26,672 bases of DNA from an uncultured Clostridia bacterium (GTDB taxonomy: Bacteria > Bacillota > Clostridia > TANB77 > CAG-508): NCBI GenBank assembly GCA_934162925.1, contig CAKPJR010000002.1:1-26672 (forward strand), given 5' to 3'. The notes below the pieces were generated by a model that searched no databases, was not told where the DNA came from, and saw only the letters and a list, made by a program, of their open reading frames with translations. The position numbers were made by a program, and so were the translations under genes. Positions 1 to 6,698 of this stretch are shown here, in pieces. Position 1 is the first letter of the stretch. Every line of letters starts with the position of its first letter.

Positions 1-2
1 AA

Positions 3-1265
3 ACAGATAAAGGATACGAAGGATATGGAGTACTATGGTGGCAGTTAGAAAATTATGCAAGATTAACTTCAAATATGTTTTTATGCAATAAAAGTAAAGA
101 AGATGGTATTGTTACATATGATTATACAAATTTCAAAAATGCTGGCTATGGACAAACTATCACTCTTATAAACTCAGAAAGTAAAGAAGCAAAAATTGAG
201 TTTAGAAAGATAGCGACGGGTATATGCAGAATAAATGAATCATTTAATGGGAAACCAGTAAAAAATGAAACAGGATGCTATAGATGGATTATGATGATAC
301 CTAAAGGAAATTATGGAGTAAAAGGAACAACAGACTTTAGCAAAAAATCACAATTTTTTGACTACGACTCACAAATATATGAAGGTGAGCAATATGATAT
401 GAATATATCAAATGATACAACACTATATATAGCACCGATATTGGAGGTTAGAACAGATAGATTCGACACAAAATCAATAGATGTACAATGGAAAAGAGAA
501 TATACATCTATTAAAAGATATGGAGTATATAATAAACCAGATTTTATACCAAGAACTATTAATGTAAATGCATATTATGACAGAAAACCATGTAGTAGTA
601 AACATAGTGTAAATGGAAAAACAGTATCTGTTGAACTTGATAAAATTAAAACTGTAGGACTAAATAACACTACTGCATATTTAGATGATTATACATATTA
701 TACAATGGGATGGTTTAAAATGCATGGACCATATACAAAGCAAGGTGACAAAGAAGATGTTAGAACAGATTGGGCAGAATGCAATGTTTATATACCAGTT
801 GAAAATTTGGTTGACAGGTTAGGAAATGAAGCGGCGCAAAACTATATTTTACATACTGCAAAAGTTAATATGAAATATAGAATAAGAATGTGGTGTGAAA
901 AAGGAGATTTTGGAAGTTGGTGGACAAACCCAGCAAATTTGAAGAACTCAACATTAGAGTATAAAGTAACTGTTCAAAGGAAAAAACAGGGAACATCTGA
1001 ATGGATTGAAGTAAAGACAATAAATATACCAAAAGAATATAAAAAACAAACAAGTGAAAGTGGAAATATAGGAAATGATGGTTATTATACTTTTGAATAT
1101 GAAATAAATAAAGAAGATTTTAGTGGATCACTTGCAAATGTAAATTATGATGATGAGCTTAGGGTTTGTGTATGGCTTAAATTTACAAGTAAGGAAGGAA
1201 ACTGTACATTCTTTATAGACAAAACGGACTTGGATATAACATATGGTCCAAATGTAATTGAATAG
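3..1265 (+). CDS. Surface/secreted-like protein of unknown function, 3' part only
   Basis: The reading frame is already open at base 3, so the gene starts before the window and about 420 C-terminal residues are visible. The first ATG at 75 has no convincing ribosome binding site and is probably internal. The visible part is rich in Tyr, Asn, Thr and Lys and looks beta-rich, with several Trp/Tyr clusters and a few scattered Cys. No membrane segment, sortase signal or catalytic motif is visible at the C-terminus, which ends shortly after a TFFIDKTDLDITYGP stretch. The composition suggests a secreted or cell-surface protein, but I do not recognise the family. A strong terminator follows 9 bases after the stop, so this is the last gene of its transcript. 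All CGG triplets in it are out of frame (for example ACG GGT, GCG GCG, ACG GAC). Confidence 0.75.
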   Translation, partial: TDKGYEGYGVLWWQLENYARLTSNMFLCNKSKEDGIVTYDYTNFKNAGYGQTITLINSESKEAKIEFRKIATGICRINESFNGKPVKNETGCYRWIMMIPKGNYGVKGTTDFSKKSQFFDYDSQIYEGEQYDMNISNDTTLYIAPILEVRTDRFDTKSIDVQWKREYTSIKRYGVYNKPDFIPRTINVNAYYDRKPCSSKHSVNGKTVSVELDKIKTVGLNNTTAYLDDYTYYTMGWFKMHGPYTKQGDKEDVRTDWAECNVYIPVENLVDRLGNEAAQNYILHTAKVNMKYRIRMWCEKGDFGSWWTNPANLKNSTLEYKVTVQRKKQGTSEWIEVKTINIPKEYKKQTSESGNIGNDGYYTFEYEINKEDFSGSLANVNYDDELRVCVWLKFTSKEGNCTFFIDKTDLDITYGPNVIE

Positions 1266-1273
1266 TCACAAAA

Positions 1274-1313
1274 ATATATAGCAAAAGTTAAATGAACTTT
1301 TGCTATATATTTA
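1274..1313 (+). terminator. Intrinsic terminator, perfect 16-bp stem
   Basis: A perfect inverted repeat has arms at 1274-1289 and 1295-1310 and a 5-base loop. It lies just after the stop at 1265, followed by TTAATAAAAA. The A-rich left side and T-rich right side could also serve the opposite strand, but no minus-strand gene ends here. Confidence 0.7.
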
Positions 1314-1337
1314 ATAAAAAATTGAATGGAGATAGTT

Positions 1338-1817
1338 ATGCATAAAAAATTAAAAATAAAAAAAATAATATTAGCAATTTTAATTGTTTTAATTTTAATT
1401 GCTATATCAATAATAATTTTAATAAATAGAGATAATAATGGGAATACAACAATAATTGCTACTAAGAGTATTTCGGATGAAAGCAAAGCAGAAAAAGAAA
1501 TGAAGTATGAAATTAAAATAAATGACTATACAATTGAAAGTATAGAAAAAGAATTAACATTTGAAACAAAAGAAAAGGCACAATTAGAATATGATAAATA
1601 TCAAATAATAAATGAATATGAGCGTAAAGATATAAATGTGCAAATAAAAAAGAAAAAATTGCTAATGTTAATGACAGAAGACCAATTTAAAGAAGATATA
1701 GGATACGATGAAGAAAATAATATTACATCAATGACACAAACAGGAGAACAAAAAGAAATAATGAGTAAAGAAGAAATAATTAATGCATTAGTAAAACAAG
1801 GCTACACAATTAAATAA
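1338..1817 (+). CDS. Small membrane-anchored lysine-rich protein, unknown function
   Basis: A 159-residue protein. The ATG at 1338 is preferred over the in-frame ATG at 1326 because TGGAGA (1327-1332) sits at ribosome-binding distance before it and would otherwise be inside the gene. After a basic start (MHKKLKIKK) there is one long hydrophobic segment, about residues 10-31, which is a signal anchor or uncleaved signal peptide. The rest is very charged (Lys/Glu-rich), probably helical and extracytoplasmic. No lipobox follows the hydrophobic stretch. One arginine is written CGT (E-R-K-D near 1624), one of the very few CGN codons in the window. The family is not recognised. Confidence 0.65.
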   Translation: MHKKLKIKKIILAILIVLILIAISIIILINRDNNGNTTIIATKSISDESKAEKEMKYEIKINDYTIESIEKELTFETKEKAQLEYDKYQIINEYERKDINVQIKKKKLLMLMTEDQFKEDIGYDEENNITSMTQTGEQKEIMSKEEIINALVKQGYTIK

Positions 1818-1821
1818 ATTG

Positions 1822-1852
1822 AGGGAAAAAGGGGACAGACCCCTTTTTCCCT
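1822..1852. repeat. GGGGACAGACCCC palindrome, copy 1
   Basis: The 13-bp arms (1822-1834 and 1840-1852) are perfect around the loop ACAGA. This is the first of a family of related palindromes placed just after gene stops. The run of T inside the right arm could make it act as a terminator for the gene ending at 1817. Confidence 0.75.
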
Positions 1853-1877
1853 TTTCCACTATTGCGGGTTGCCGAGG

Positions 1878-1906
1878 GAACAAAAGGGGACAGACCCCTT
1901 TTGTTC
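1878..1906. repeat. GGGGACAGACCCC palindrome, copy 2
   Basis: The 12-bp arms (1878-1889 and 1895-1906) surround the same ACAGA loop as copy 1, only 25 bases downstream. The core GGGGACAGACCCC is identical, but the outer stem differs (GAACAAAA instead of AGGGAAAAA). The two copies therefore share a core and not the whole element. Confidence 0.75.
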
Positions 1907-1968
1907 ATTATGATAATTTCTTCAGGGTTTGAACAGTGATCAAAAATGTAAAAAAATGTAAAATTTTA

Positions 1969-1996
1969 TTGACATTTATATTATTTGAATGATAAA
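1969..1996 (+). promoter_or_regulatory. Vegetative-type promoter for the coiled-coil gene
   Basis: A perfect TTGACA at 1969-1974, a 16-base spacer and GATAAA at 1991-1996 lie about 37 bases before the ATG at 2034. The -35 box is ideal and the -10 box is a 4/6 match. Confidence 0.5.
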
Positions 1997-2033
1997 ATAA
2001 AAAAGTCAAATTTATAAGGAAGGAGGAAAAAAT

Positions 2034-2594
2034 ATGTCGAATGATTTTGAAGAAAAAGTACTAAATAAACTAGATGAATTAGACAGAAAAGTATCTTGCA
2101 TAGATGAGATAAAGGAAAAAGTATCTAGAATAGATGTAATAGAAGAAAAAATATCTTGTATAGATGAGATAAAGGAAAAAGTATCTAGAATAGATGCAAT
2201 AGAAGAAAAAATATCTTGCATAGATGAGATAAAAGAAAAAGTATCTAGAATAGATGCAATGGAAGAAAAAATATCTTGCATGGATGAGATAAAAGAAAAA
2301 GTATCTAAGATAGATGAAATCGAAAAAATAGCTTTGACAAATGGCAGAAAAATAGATCATTTAGACTACAGAGTGGGAAGAATGGAAGGTTCTTTAATAT
2401 TAATGGAAAGCAAATTAAACAATGATTTAAAAGCTATACATGAAGGACATATACTTAATACTGAGTTAAGAGTAGAAGACAGGAAAAAAATTGATTCTTT
2501 AGAAAGGCAAGACTTTGATTATGCAGCAAGAATATCAAATTTAGAGTTGGCAGTCGAAAAAAATTCTGAACAAATAAAAAAATTAATATCTTAA
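2034..2594 (+). CDS. Coiled-coil protein with 20-residue tandem repeats
   Basis: A 186-residue soluble protein with no signal peptide or membrane segment. Its start is fixed by the strong AAGGAAGGAGG ribosome binding site just upstream. Residues 20-100 are about four copies of a 20-residue unit (CIDEIKEKVSRIDAIEEKIS-like). Hydrophobic residues are spaced 3-4-3-3-4-3, giving a continuous amphipathic helix with a period slightly under the heptad. The tail, about 100-186, is also helical and charged but not repeated (HLDYRVGRMEGSL, LERQDFDYAARISNLE). It is flanked by its own promoter and terminator, so it is a monocistronic unit. The function is unknown. An oligomerising scaffold or a phage-tail/holin-associated coiled coil are possible but unsupported. 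Long open frames on the opposite strand here are by-products of the repeat. Confidence 0.75.
   Translation: MSNDFEEKVLNKLDELDRKVSCIDEIKEKVSRIDVIEEKISCIDEIKEKVSRIDAIEEKISCIDEIKEKVSRIDAMEEKISCMDEIKEKVSKIDEIEKIALTNGRKIDHLDYRVGRMEGSLILMESKLNNDLKAIHEGHILNTELRVEDRKKIDSLERQDFDYAARISNLELAVEKNSEQIKKLIS
2101..2340 (+). repeat. 60-bp in-frame tandem repeat (about 4 units)
   Basis: Units at 2101-2160, 2161-2220 and 2221-2280 differ at only a few bases, and a more divergent fourth unit runs to about 2340. The period is exactly 60 bases, which keeps the frame. Each unit begins TAGATGAGATAAA or a close variant, and part of another unit lies before 2101. Confidence 0.9.
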
Positions 2595-2610
2595 AAAACT
2601 CAAATTAAAG

Positions 2611-2664
2611 AAGAGGTTTAAATATGTAATTATTAAATTAATTGCATATTTAAGCCTCTTTTTT
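2611..2664 (+). terminator. Intrinsic terminator of the coiled-coil gene
   Basis: AAGAGGTTTAAATATG pairs with GCATATTTAAGCCTCTT (one G-T pair), closing an AT-rich loop. A run of six T follows at 2659-2664. It lies 16 bases after the stop. Confidence 0.8.
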
Positions 2665-2946
2665 GTCTGTAGGAAAAAATAAAATTCAATTATATTAAAA
2701 ATAGTTTTAAATTAAGAAAAATGGTTATTCTAAAAATAGAGTAATCATTTTTGTTACATAGTAAAACCGAAAAGTTTTCTGTTTAACAAAAATGCTGTAA
2801 TTGCTATTACTTTTGAGATTTTTTCGTTTTATTAGGAAACTCAAATCGGCAAGAAGAAAAGTGTTGCAAAGATACTTTTCTAGTATAAAACAAAATTAAT
2901 CATATGCAATTATGAAATAAGCTATTTTAGGAGGAAACTGCTTTTT
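2665..2946. other. Non-coding stretch before spoIVB
   Basis: No open frame of note was seen on either strand. An imperfect hairpin at 2716-2752 (AAAATGGTTATTCT against AGAGTAATCATTTT, with G-T pairs) could be a bidirectional terminator. The spoIVB ribosome binding site AGGAGG is at 2930-2935. I could not place a convincing sigma-F/sigma-G promoter. TTGCAA near 2862 and TATAAA near 2883 are too close together to count. Confidence 0.5.
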
Positions 2947-4163
2947 ATGAAAATTTTAAAAAAGGTTTTAATAGTAATAACATTATTAATAATATTTATA
3001 TATGTAACAAATGTAACTACTATCCCAAATGAAATTATTTTATTTAAAGGAGAAAATTTAGATTTGCATTTAGTTTTTGGTCTTAAAGCGGATAAATTAT
3101 CAAATGAATATGAGGCAATTCAAACTGCTAGCAACATAAGTAAAAACAATGTAATCGAAAAAGAAACTGTAGGGTTGAAGTTGTTTAATATAATAAAAGT
3201 CAAAGACATAGAAGTAAACACGATTCCTAAAACTTCGGTAATACCTCTTGGAAATTCAGTAGGTTTAAAATTATATACTAGCGGAGTATTGGTAGTAGGA
3301 AAGACAGAAGTAAAAGGACAGAAACCGTATGAAAATTCTGGAATAGAAGAAGGGGATATGATAGTAAAAATAAATGAAAAAGAGGTTACTTGTACGGCAG
3401 AATTAATAGAAAGTGTAAATGAATCAAAGGGTGAAGATTTGAGTATTAAATATATAAGAGATGGAGTAGAACATACTGCTAATATAGAGCCAATAAAAAC
3501 TAATGAAAATGAATATAAATTGGGGTTATGGGTAAGAGATGGAGCCGCAGGAATTGGAACAATTACTTATTATGAGCCTTCTACGAGAAAATATGCAGCC
3601 TTAGGACATGGAATTGCAGACATAGATACAAGTAAACTTATTAATATATCTGCAGGAGAATTAGTTACATCTAGGATAGCGTCTATAGTAAAAGGAAAAG
3701 AAGGAACACCAGGAGAAATAAAGGGAAGTATTGTAAACCGGACAGACTATAGGAAATGTGGGGATGAATACAGAGTTTGGAATATATGGAAATATAACTA
3801 GCACAGCTGAACTAAATATTAATAGTAATAATGAAATAGAAGTTGCTAATAGGGAAGATATAAAAACCGGAAATGCAAAAATATTATTAAACCTAGAAAA
3901 TGGAGTAAGAAAGGAATATGATATAAATATAGAAAAAATATACAAAAACAATAATTCTAACAATAAAAGTATGCTAATAAAAGTTACAGATCAGGAATTA
4001 ATAGACTTAACAGGGGGTATTATACAACGGAATGAGTGGAGCGCCAATAATACAAAACAATAAATTTATAGGAGCTATAACTCATGTGCTAGTAAATGAT
4101 CCTACAACAGGGTATGCAGTATTTGGAGACTTAATGATAAAACAATCTAGAGGAATAAGCTAA
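2947..4163 (+). CDS. spoIVB: SpoIVB peptidase (S55 family), read through two +1 CGGN sites
   Basis: SpoIVB is the forespore-made serine peptidase that signals across the space between the two membranes, cleaving SpoIVFA and so releasing pro-sigma-K processing. The start has AGGAGG 11 bases upstream. Residues 1-22 form an N-terminal membrane anchor, and a PDZ domain spans about 105-175 (YENSGIEEGDMIVKINEKEV). ALGHGI carries His221. The frame breaks at CGG 3739 and again at CGG 4028. Reading each CGGA as one Gly gives 404 residues (B. subtilis 426) and restores the TD motif (Asp348) and GMSGAP (Ser363). Spacings of 127 and 15 residues equal those I recall for B. subtilis His236/Asp363/Ser378. 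Without both shifts the protein lacks Asp and Ser. The final segment (AITHVLVNDPTTGYAVFGD) is typical of the family. It is not a pseudogene by any other sign: there are no nonsense codons or other indels. Confidence 0.93.
3739..3742 (+). other. CGGA recoding site 1 (spoIVB)
   Basis: The in-frame codon AAC is followed by CGG A. Skipping C3739 gives GGA and the conserved run towards NTEFGIYG. The +1 frame has a stop at 3734-3736, so the change of frame must happen at or after 3737. The zero frame reaches a stop 20 codons after the CGG. Confidence 0.9.
4028..4031 (+). other. CGGA recoding site 2 (spoIVB, next to the active-site Ser)
   Basis: The in-frame codon CAA is followed by CGG A. Skipping C4028 gives Gly then M-S-G-A-P, the catalytic-serine motif of S55 peptidases, two residues after the site. 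The zero frame instead stops at 4061-4063 with unrelated residues. Confidence 0.95.
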
Positions 4164-4175
4164 GTCGTAGAATGT

Positions 4176-4204
4176 CACAAAAAGCATAAATATGTCATAA
4201 TATA
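4176..4204 (+). promoter_or_regulatory. Sigma-K-like promoter
   Basis: CACA (4176-4179), a 16-base spacer and CATAATATA (4196-4204) match the B. subtilis sigma-K pattern mACm-N16/17-CATAnnnTA. It starts just after the spoIVB stop and precedes a strong ribosome binding site. In such AT-rich DNA a chance match is possible. Confidence 0.45.
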
Positions 4205-4238
4205 TAGTATCCTAATATAGGGGGAGGTGCTTTATATT

Positions 4239-4478
4239 ATGGAACCACAAGTTGATATATGTTTTAAAAAAGAAAAAAAGAGAAAATGCTGTATGGAAAT
4301 AGCAATATTTATAATAGTAGTATTATTAGCATTTGTAGTTGGATTAATAATTGGTGCATTAACTGGACTTGTAGAATTCTTGGGAACAGGAGCAATAGTA
4401 TTGTTCTTAGCAACCTTGATAGTACTATTAATAATTGAAATTGCAATGCTAATATGTTGTAGAAGAAGAACTTGTTAA
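4239..4478 (+). CDS. Small two-TM, Cys-rich membrane protein, probably sporulation-linked
   Basis: A 79-residue protein starting at the ATG at 4239. GGGGAGGT (4221-4228) is the ribosome binding site and rules out the in-frame GTG at 4227, which overlaps it. The N-terminal 20 residues are polar and basic with Cys (VDICFKKEKKRKCC). Two hydrophobic helices follow (about 22-43 and 48-70), the first containing Gly-x-x-x-Gly-like packing (VGLIIGALTG). The tail is CCRRRTC. Cysteines therefore flank the membrane on both ends. It is close behind spoIVB and has a sigma-K-like promoter, which suggests mother-cell expression late in sporulation. That is inference, and the family is not recognised. Confidence 0.65.
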   Translation: MEPQVDICFKKEKKRKCCMEIAIFIIVVLLAFVVGLIIGALTGLVEFLGTGAIVLFLATLIVLLIIEIAMLICCRRRTC

Positions 4479-4491
4479 TATTTGTAGTGGA

Positions 4492-4513
4492 GGGTCGCCA
4501 ATTTTGGCGACCC
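4492..4513. terminator. GC-rich hairpin after the small membrane gene
   Basis: The perfect 9-bp arms are GGGTCGCCA (4492-4500) and TGGCGACCC (4505-4513) with a 4-base loop. It begins 14 bases after the stop at 4478. There is no T-run after it, so it may be a weak terminator or a 3'-end stabiliser. Confidence 0.5.
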
Positions 4514-4633
4514 AAATGCATTTATTCGCAATGAAAAATATACGTTCACTTTTCATTGTTCATTTAATTGGTAAAACAAATTAGAATCCTATTGAGAATT
4601 TTAAGACGATCCTTGGAAATTATTTAATATATA

Positions 4634-4662
4634 TTGCCAAAGATAGTAATTTAATATAAAAT
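4634..4662 (+). promoter_or_regulatory. Promoter of folD
   Basis: TTGCCA (4634-4639), a 17-base spacer and TAAAAT (4657-4662) lie 33 bases before the folD ATG. This is a good housekeeping-type match. Confidence 0.55.
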
Positions 4663-4695
4663 AGCTAAGAGAAAAAATGAAAAAGAGGTAAATAT

Positions 4696-5541
4696 ATGGC
4701 AGAGATTTTAGATGGAAGAATGGTTGCAAAAAAAATAAGACAAGGCTTAAAATTAGAAGTAGAAGATTTAAAAGCAAATGGGATAAATCCTAAGCTTGCA
4801 GTTATTATGGTAGGTGAAGATCCAAGTTCTAAAATATATGTAAAAAATAAGAGCATAGCTTGTAACGAAGTAGGAATTGAATATGAAGAATTCTTACTAA
4901 GTGAAACAACAACTATGGAAGAATTACTAGATTTAATAGATAAACTTAACAAAGACGCAACTATACATGGAATATTACTTCAAAGCCCAATTCCTAAAGG
5001 TCTAGATATAAATGAAGCTTTTAGAGCAATAGATCCTAAAAAAGATGTGGATGGATTTAATCCATTTAATGTAGGAAAACTTTGTTTAGGACAAGACACA
5101 TTTGTTTCTTGTACACCGTTTGGAATTATAAAATTACTAGGAGAATATAACATAGAAATTGAAGGAAAGAATGCAGTTGTTGTTGGAAGAAGCAATATTG
5201 TAGGGAAACCTATGATGCAATGCTTGCTTAACAAAAATGCAACAGTAACTGTATGTCATTCAAAAACAAAAGATTTAAAAGAGGTAACAAAAGAGGCAGA
5301 TATTCTAGTAGTTGCAATAGGAAGGGCGAACTTTATTACAAAAGATATGGTAAAAGAAAATGCAGTTGTAATTGATGTTGGAATTAATAGAGGCGAAAAT
5401 GGGAAGTTATGTGGAGATGTTGATTTTGAAGAAGTATCTAAAGTTGCATCATATATAACACCAGTTCCAGGGGGAGTAGGGCCAATGACAATTGCTATGC
5501 TTATGAATAATATTGTTAAAGCAGCAAGAGCACAAAATTAA
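4696..5541 (+). CDS. folD: FolD, methylene-THF dehydrogenase/cyclohydrolase
   Basis: This bifunctional cytoplasmic enzyme interconverts 5,10-methylene-, 5,10-methenyl- and 10-formyl-tetrahydrofolate with NADP. Its 281 residues are the usual length. The N-terminal catalytic domain has YVKNKSIACNEVGI, with the catalytic Tyr/Lys pair, and KKDVDGFNPFNVGKL. The substrate loop reads LLQSPIPKG, where most family members have a Q-L-P motif. The Rossmann domain has GKNAVVVGRSNIVGKPM, and PVPGGVGPMTIAML closes the protein. The ribosome binding site is GAGGT upstream of the ATG, with its own promoter at 4634. A small hairpin (5563-5580) follows the stop. No frame break was seen. Confidence 0.96.
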   Translation: MAEILDGRMVAKKIRQGLKLEVEDLKANGINPKLAVIMVGEDPSSKIYVKNKSIACNEVGIEYEEFLLSETTTMEELLDLIDKLNKDATIHGILLQSPIPKGLDINEAFRAIDPKKDVDGFNPFNVGKLCLGQDTFVSCTPFGIIKLLGEYNIEIEGKNAVVVGRSNIVGKPMMQCLLNKNATVTVCHSKTKDLKEVTKEADILVVAIGRANFITKDMVKENAVVIDVGINRGENGKLCGDVDFEEVSKVASYITPVPGGVGPMTIAMLMNNIVKAARAQN

Positions 5542-5562
5542 AATTATAATTGTAACGACAGA

Positions 5563-5580
5563 TTTTAGCATTTGCTAAAA
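5563..5580. terminator. Short hairpin after folD
   Basis: TTTTAGCA (5563-5570) and TGCTAAAA (5573-5580) are perfect 8-bp arms. It could terminate transcription on either strand. A second, wobble-paired hairpin (about 5629-5646, GTCGCT against AGTGAC) lies further on, before dprA. Confidence 0.35.
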
Positions 5581-5690
5581 ATAGTAGAATATAAATAATG
5601 GGGGCAAACAATACTGTAAATTTGATGGAGGTCGCTGCTCTTAGTGACATCTACCAAAGAATTTATTAAAAAGGTTTCAAGGAGGCATTT

Positions 5691-6560
5691 ATGAAAAATG
5701 CAGAGTATTGGATTTGGCTCTCAAGAATAGAAGGAATAAGTAGTAAAATATTAATAGAGCTATTAAACAAGTATAAAAGTCCTAAAATATTATGGAATAA
5801 AACAAAAGAAGAACTAATAGAGGACGGAATTAAAGAAGATTATGCAGAGAAGTTAATAGACAGTTCATGTAGAACAAACTTAGATAAATACTTAAACTAT
5901 ATGAAAAAAAACAATATAGAAATTGTTAGTTTATATGATACATATTATCCGGATAAACTGAAAGTAATTTATGATCCGCCAATCGTTTTGTATGTAAAGG
6001 GAAACAAAAAGATATTAAATAATAAGTCTATAGCAATAGTAGGATGTAGATTGCCTACAGCTTATGGAAAAAATATAGCAAATAATATGGCATATAACTT
6101 GTCTGTTAATAATATTAATATAATAAGTGGATTGGCTAGAGGAATAGATACGTGCTCACATATAGGATGCCTTAAAGCAAATGGAACAACAATTGCAGTA
6201 GTAGGATGTGGATTAGATAGAGTATATCCAGAAGAGAATAAATCATTATTTGAAAATATAATAAAAAGTGGTGGCGCAATAGTTTCAGAATATGTTATAG
6301 GAACAAAGCCCTTAGCTAAAAATTTTCCAAGGAGAAATAGAATAATAAGCGGTTTATCCAATGGAGTGATAGTAATTGAAGCCAAAGAAAAAAGTGGAAC
6401 TTTAATTACAGCAGATTTTGCTTTAGAACAAGGGAAAGACGTTTATGCAGTACCAGGAAATATAACTAGTATAAATTCTTATGGTACAAATGAATTGATA
6501 AAACAGGGAGCAAAAGTAGCAACCAGTGTACAAGACATATTAGAAGATTTTGGGCAATGA
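5691..6560 (+). CDS. dprA: DprA/Smf DNA-processing protein
   Basis: DprA binds incoming single-stranded DNA and loads RecA during natural transformation. It is also kept in many bacteria not known to be competent. The 289 residues are close to B. subtilis DprA (about 297). The N-terminal 80 residues are a helical SAM/HhH-like region. The Rossmann-fold core follows, with SIAIVGCRLPTAYG, GLARGIDTCSH, GTTIAVVGCGLDRVYPEEN, FPRRNRIISGLS, EKSGTLITADFALEQG and VYAVPGN. There is no obvious C-terminal winged-helix domain, as in many short DprA proteins. The start is set by AAGGAGG just upstream. The stop codon is already part of the palindrome at 6558. Confidence 0.95.
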   Translation: MKNAEYWIWLSRIEGISSKILIELLNKYKSPKILWNKTKEELIEDGIKEDYAEKLIDSSCRTNLDKYLNYMKKNNIEIVSLYDTYYPDKLKVIYDPPIVLYVKGNKKILNNKSIAIVGCRLPTAYGKNIANNMAYNLSVNNINIISGLARGIDTCSHIGCLKANGTTIAVVGCGLDRVYPEENKSLFENIIKSGGAIVSEYVIGTKPLAKNFPRRNRIISGLSNGVIVIEAKEKSGTLITADFALEQGKDVYAVPGNITSINSYGTNELIKQGAKVATSVQDILEDFGQ

Positions 6561-6592
6561 GGGAAAAAGGGGACAGAGCCCTTTTTCCCTCA
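6558..6592. repeat. GGGGACAGACCCC palindrome, copy 3 (overlaps dprA stop)
   Basis: The long inverted repeat TGAGGGAAAAAGGG...CCCTTTTTCCCTCA starts with the TGA stop of dprA. The core is GGGGACAGAGCCC, one base away from the other copies. The outer stem matches copy 1. It probably also ends dprA transcription. Confidence 0.75.
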
Positions 6593-6640
6593 TTTATCCA
6601 AACACAAAATTTATGTGGTATTCAAAAATATGAAATATAA

Positions 6641-6669
6641 TTGAATTTTGAAATTATTTATAATATAAT
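6641..6669 (+). promoter_or_regulatory. Promoter of the PBP gene
   Basis: TTGAAT (6641-6646), a 17-base spacer and TATAAT (6664-6669) lie 29 bases before the start codon, with the ribosome binding site GGGAGG between. Confidence 0.6.
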
Positions 6670-6698
6670 AATATATATTTTATAGGGAGGAAAATAAT

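Noticed and set aside
1326..1337. Upstream ATG as start of the small membrane protein
   Set aside because: It overlaps the likely ribosome binding site TGGAGA that serves the ATG at 1338.
2101..2340. CRISPR-like array
   Set aside because: The 60-bp units are contiguous without spacers and lie in frame inside a coding gene.
2012..2360. Minus-strand open frames across the coiled-coil gene
   Set aside because: They are mirror products of the 60-bp repeat; the plus strand has a promoter, ribosome binding site and terminator.
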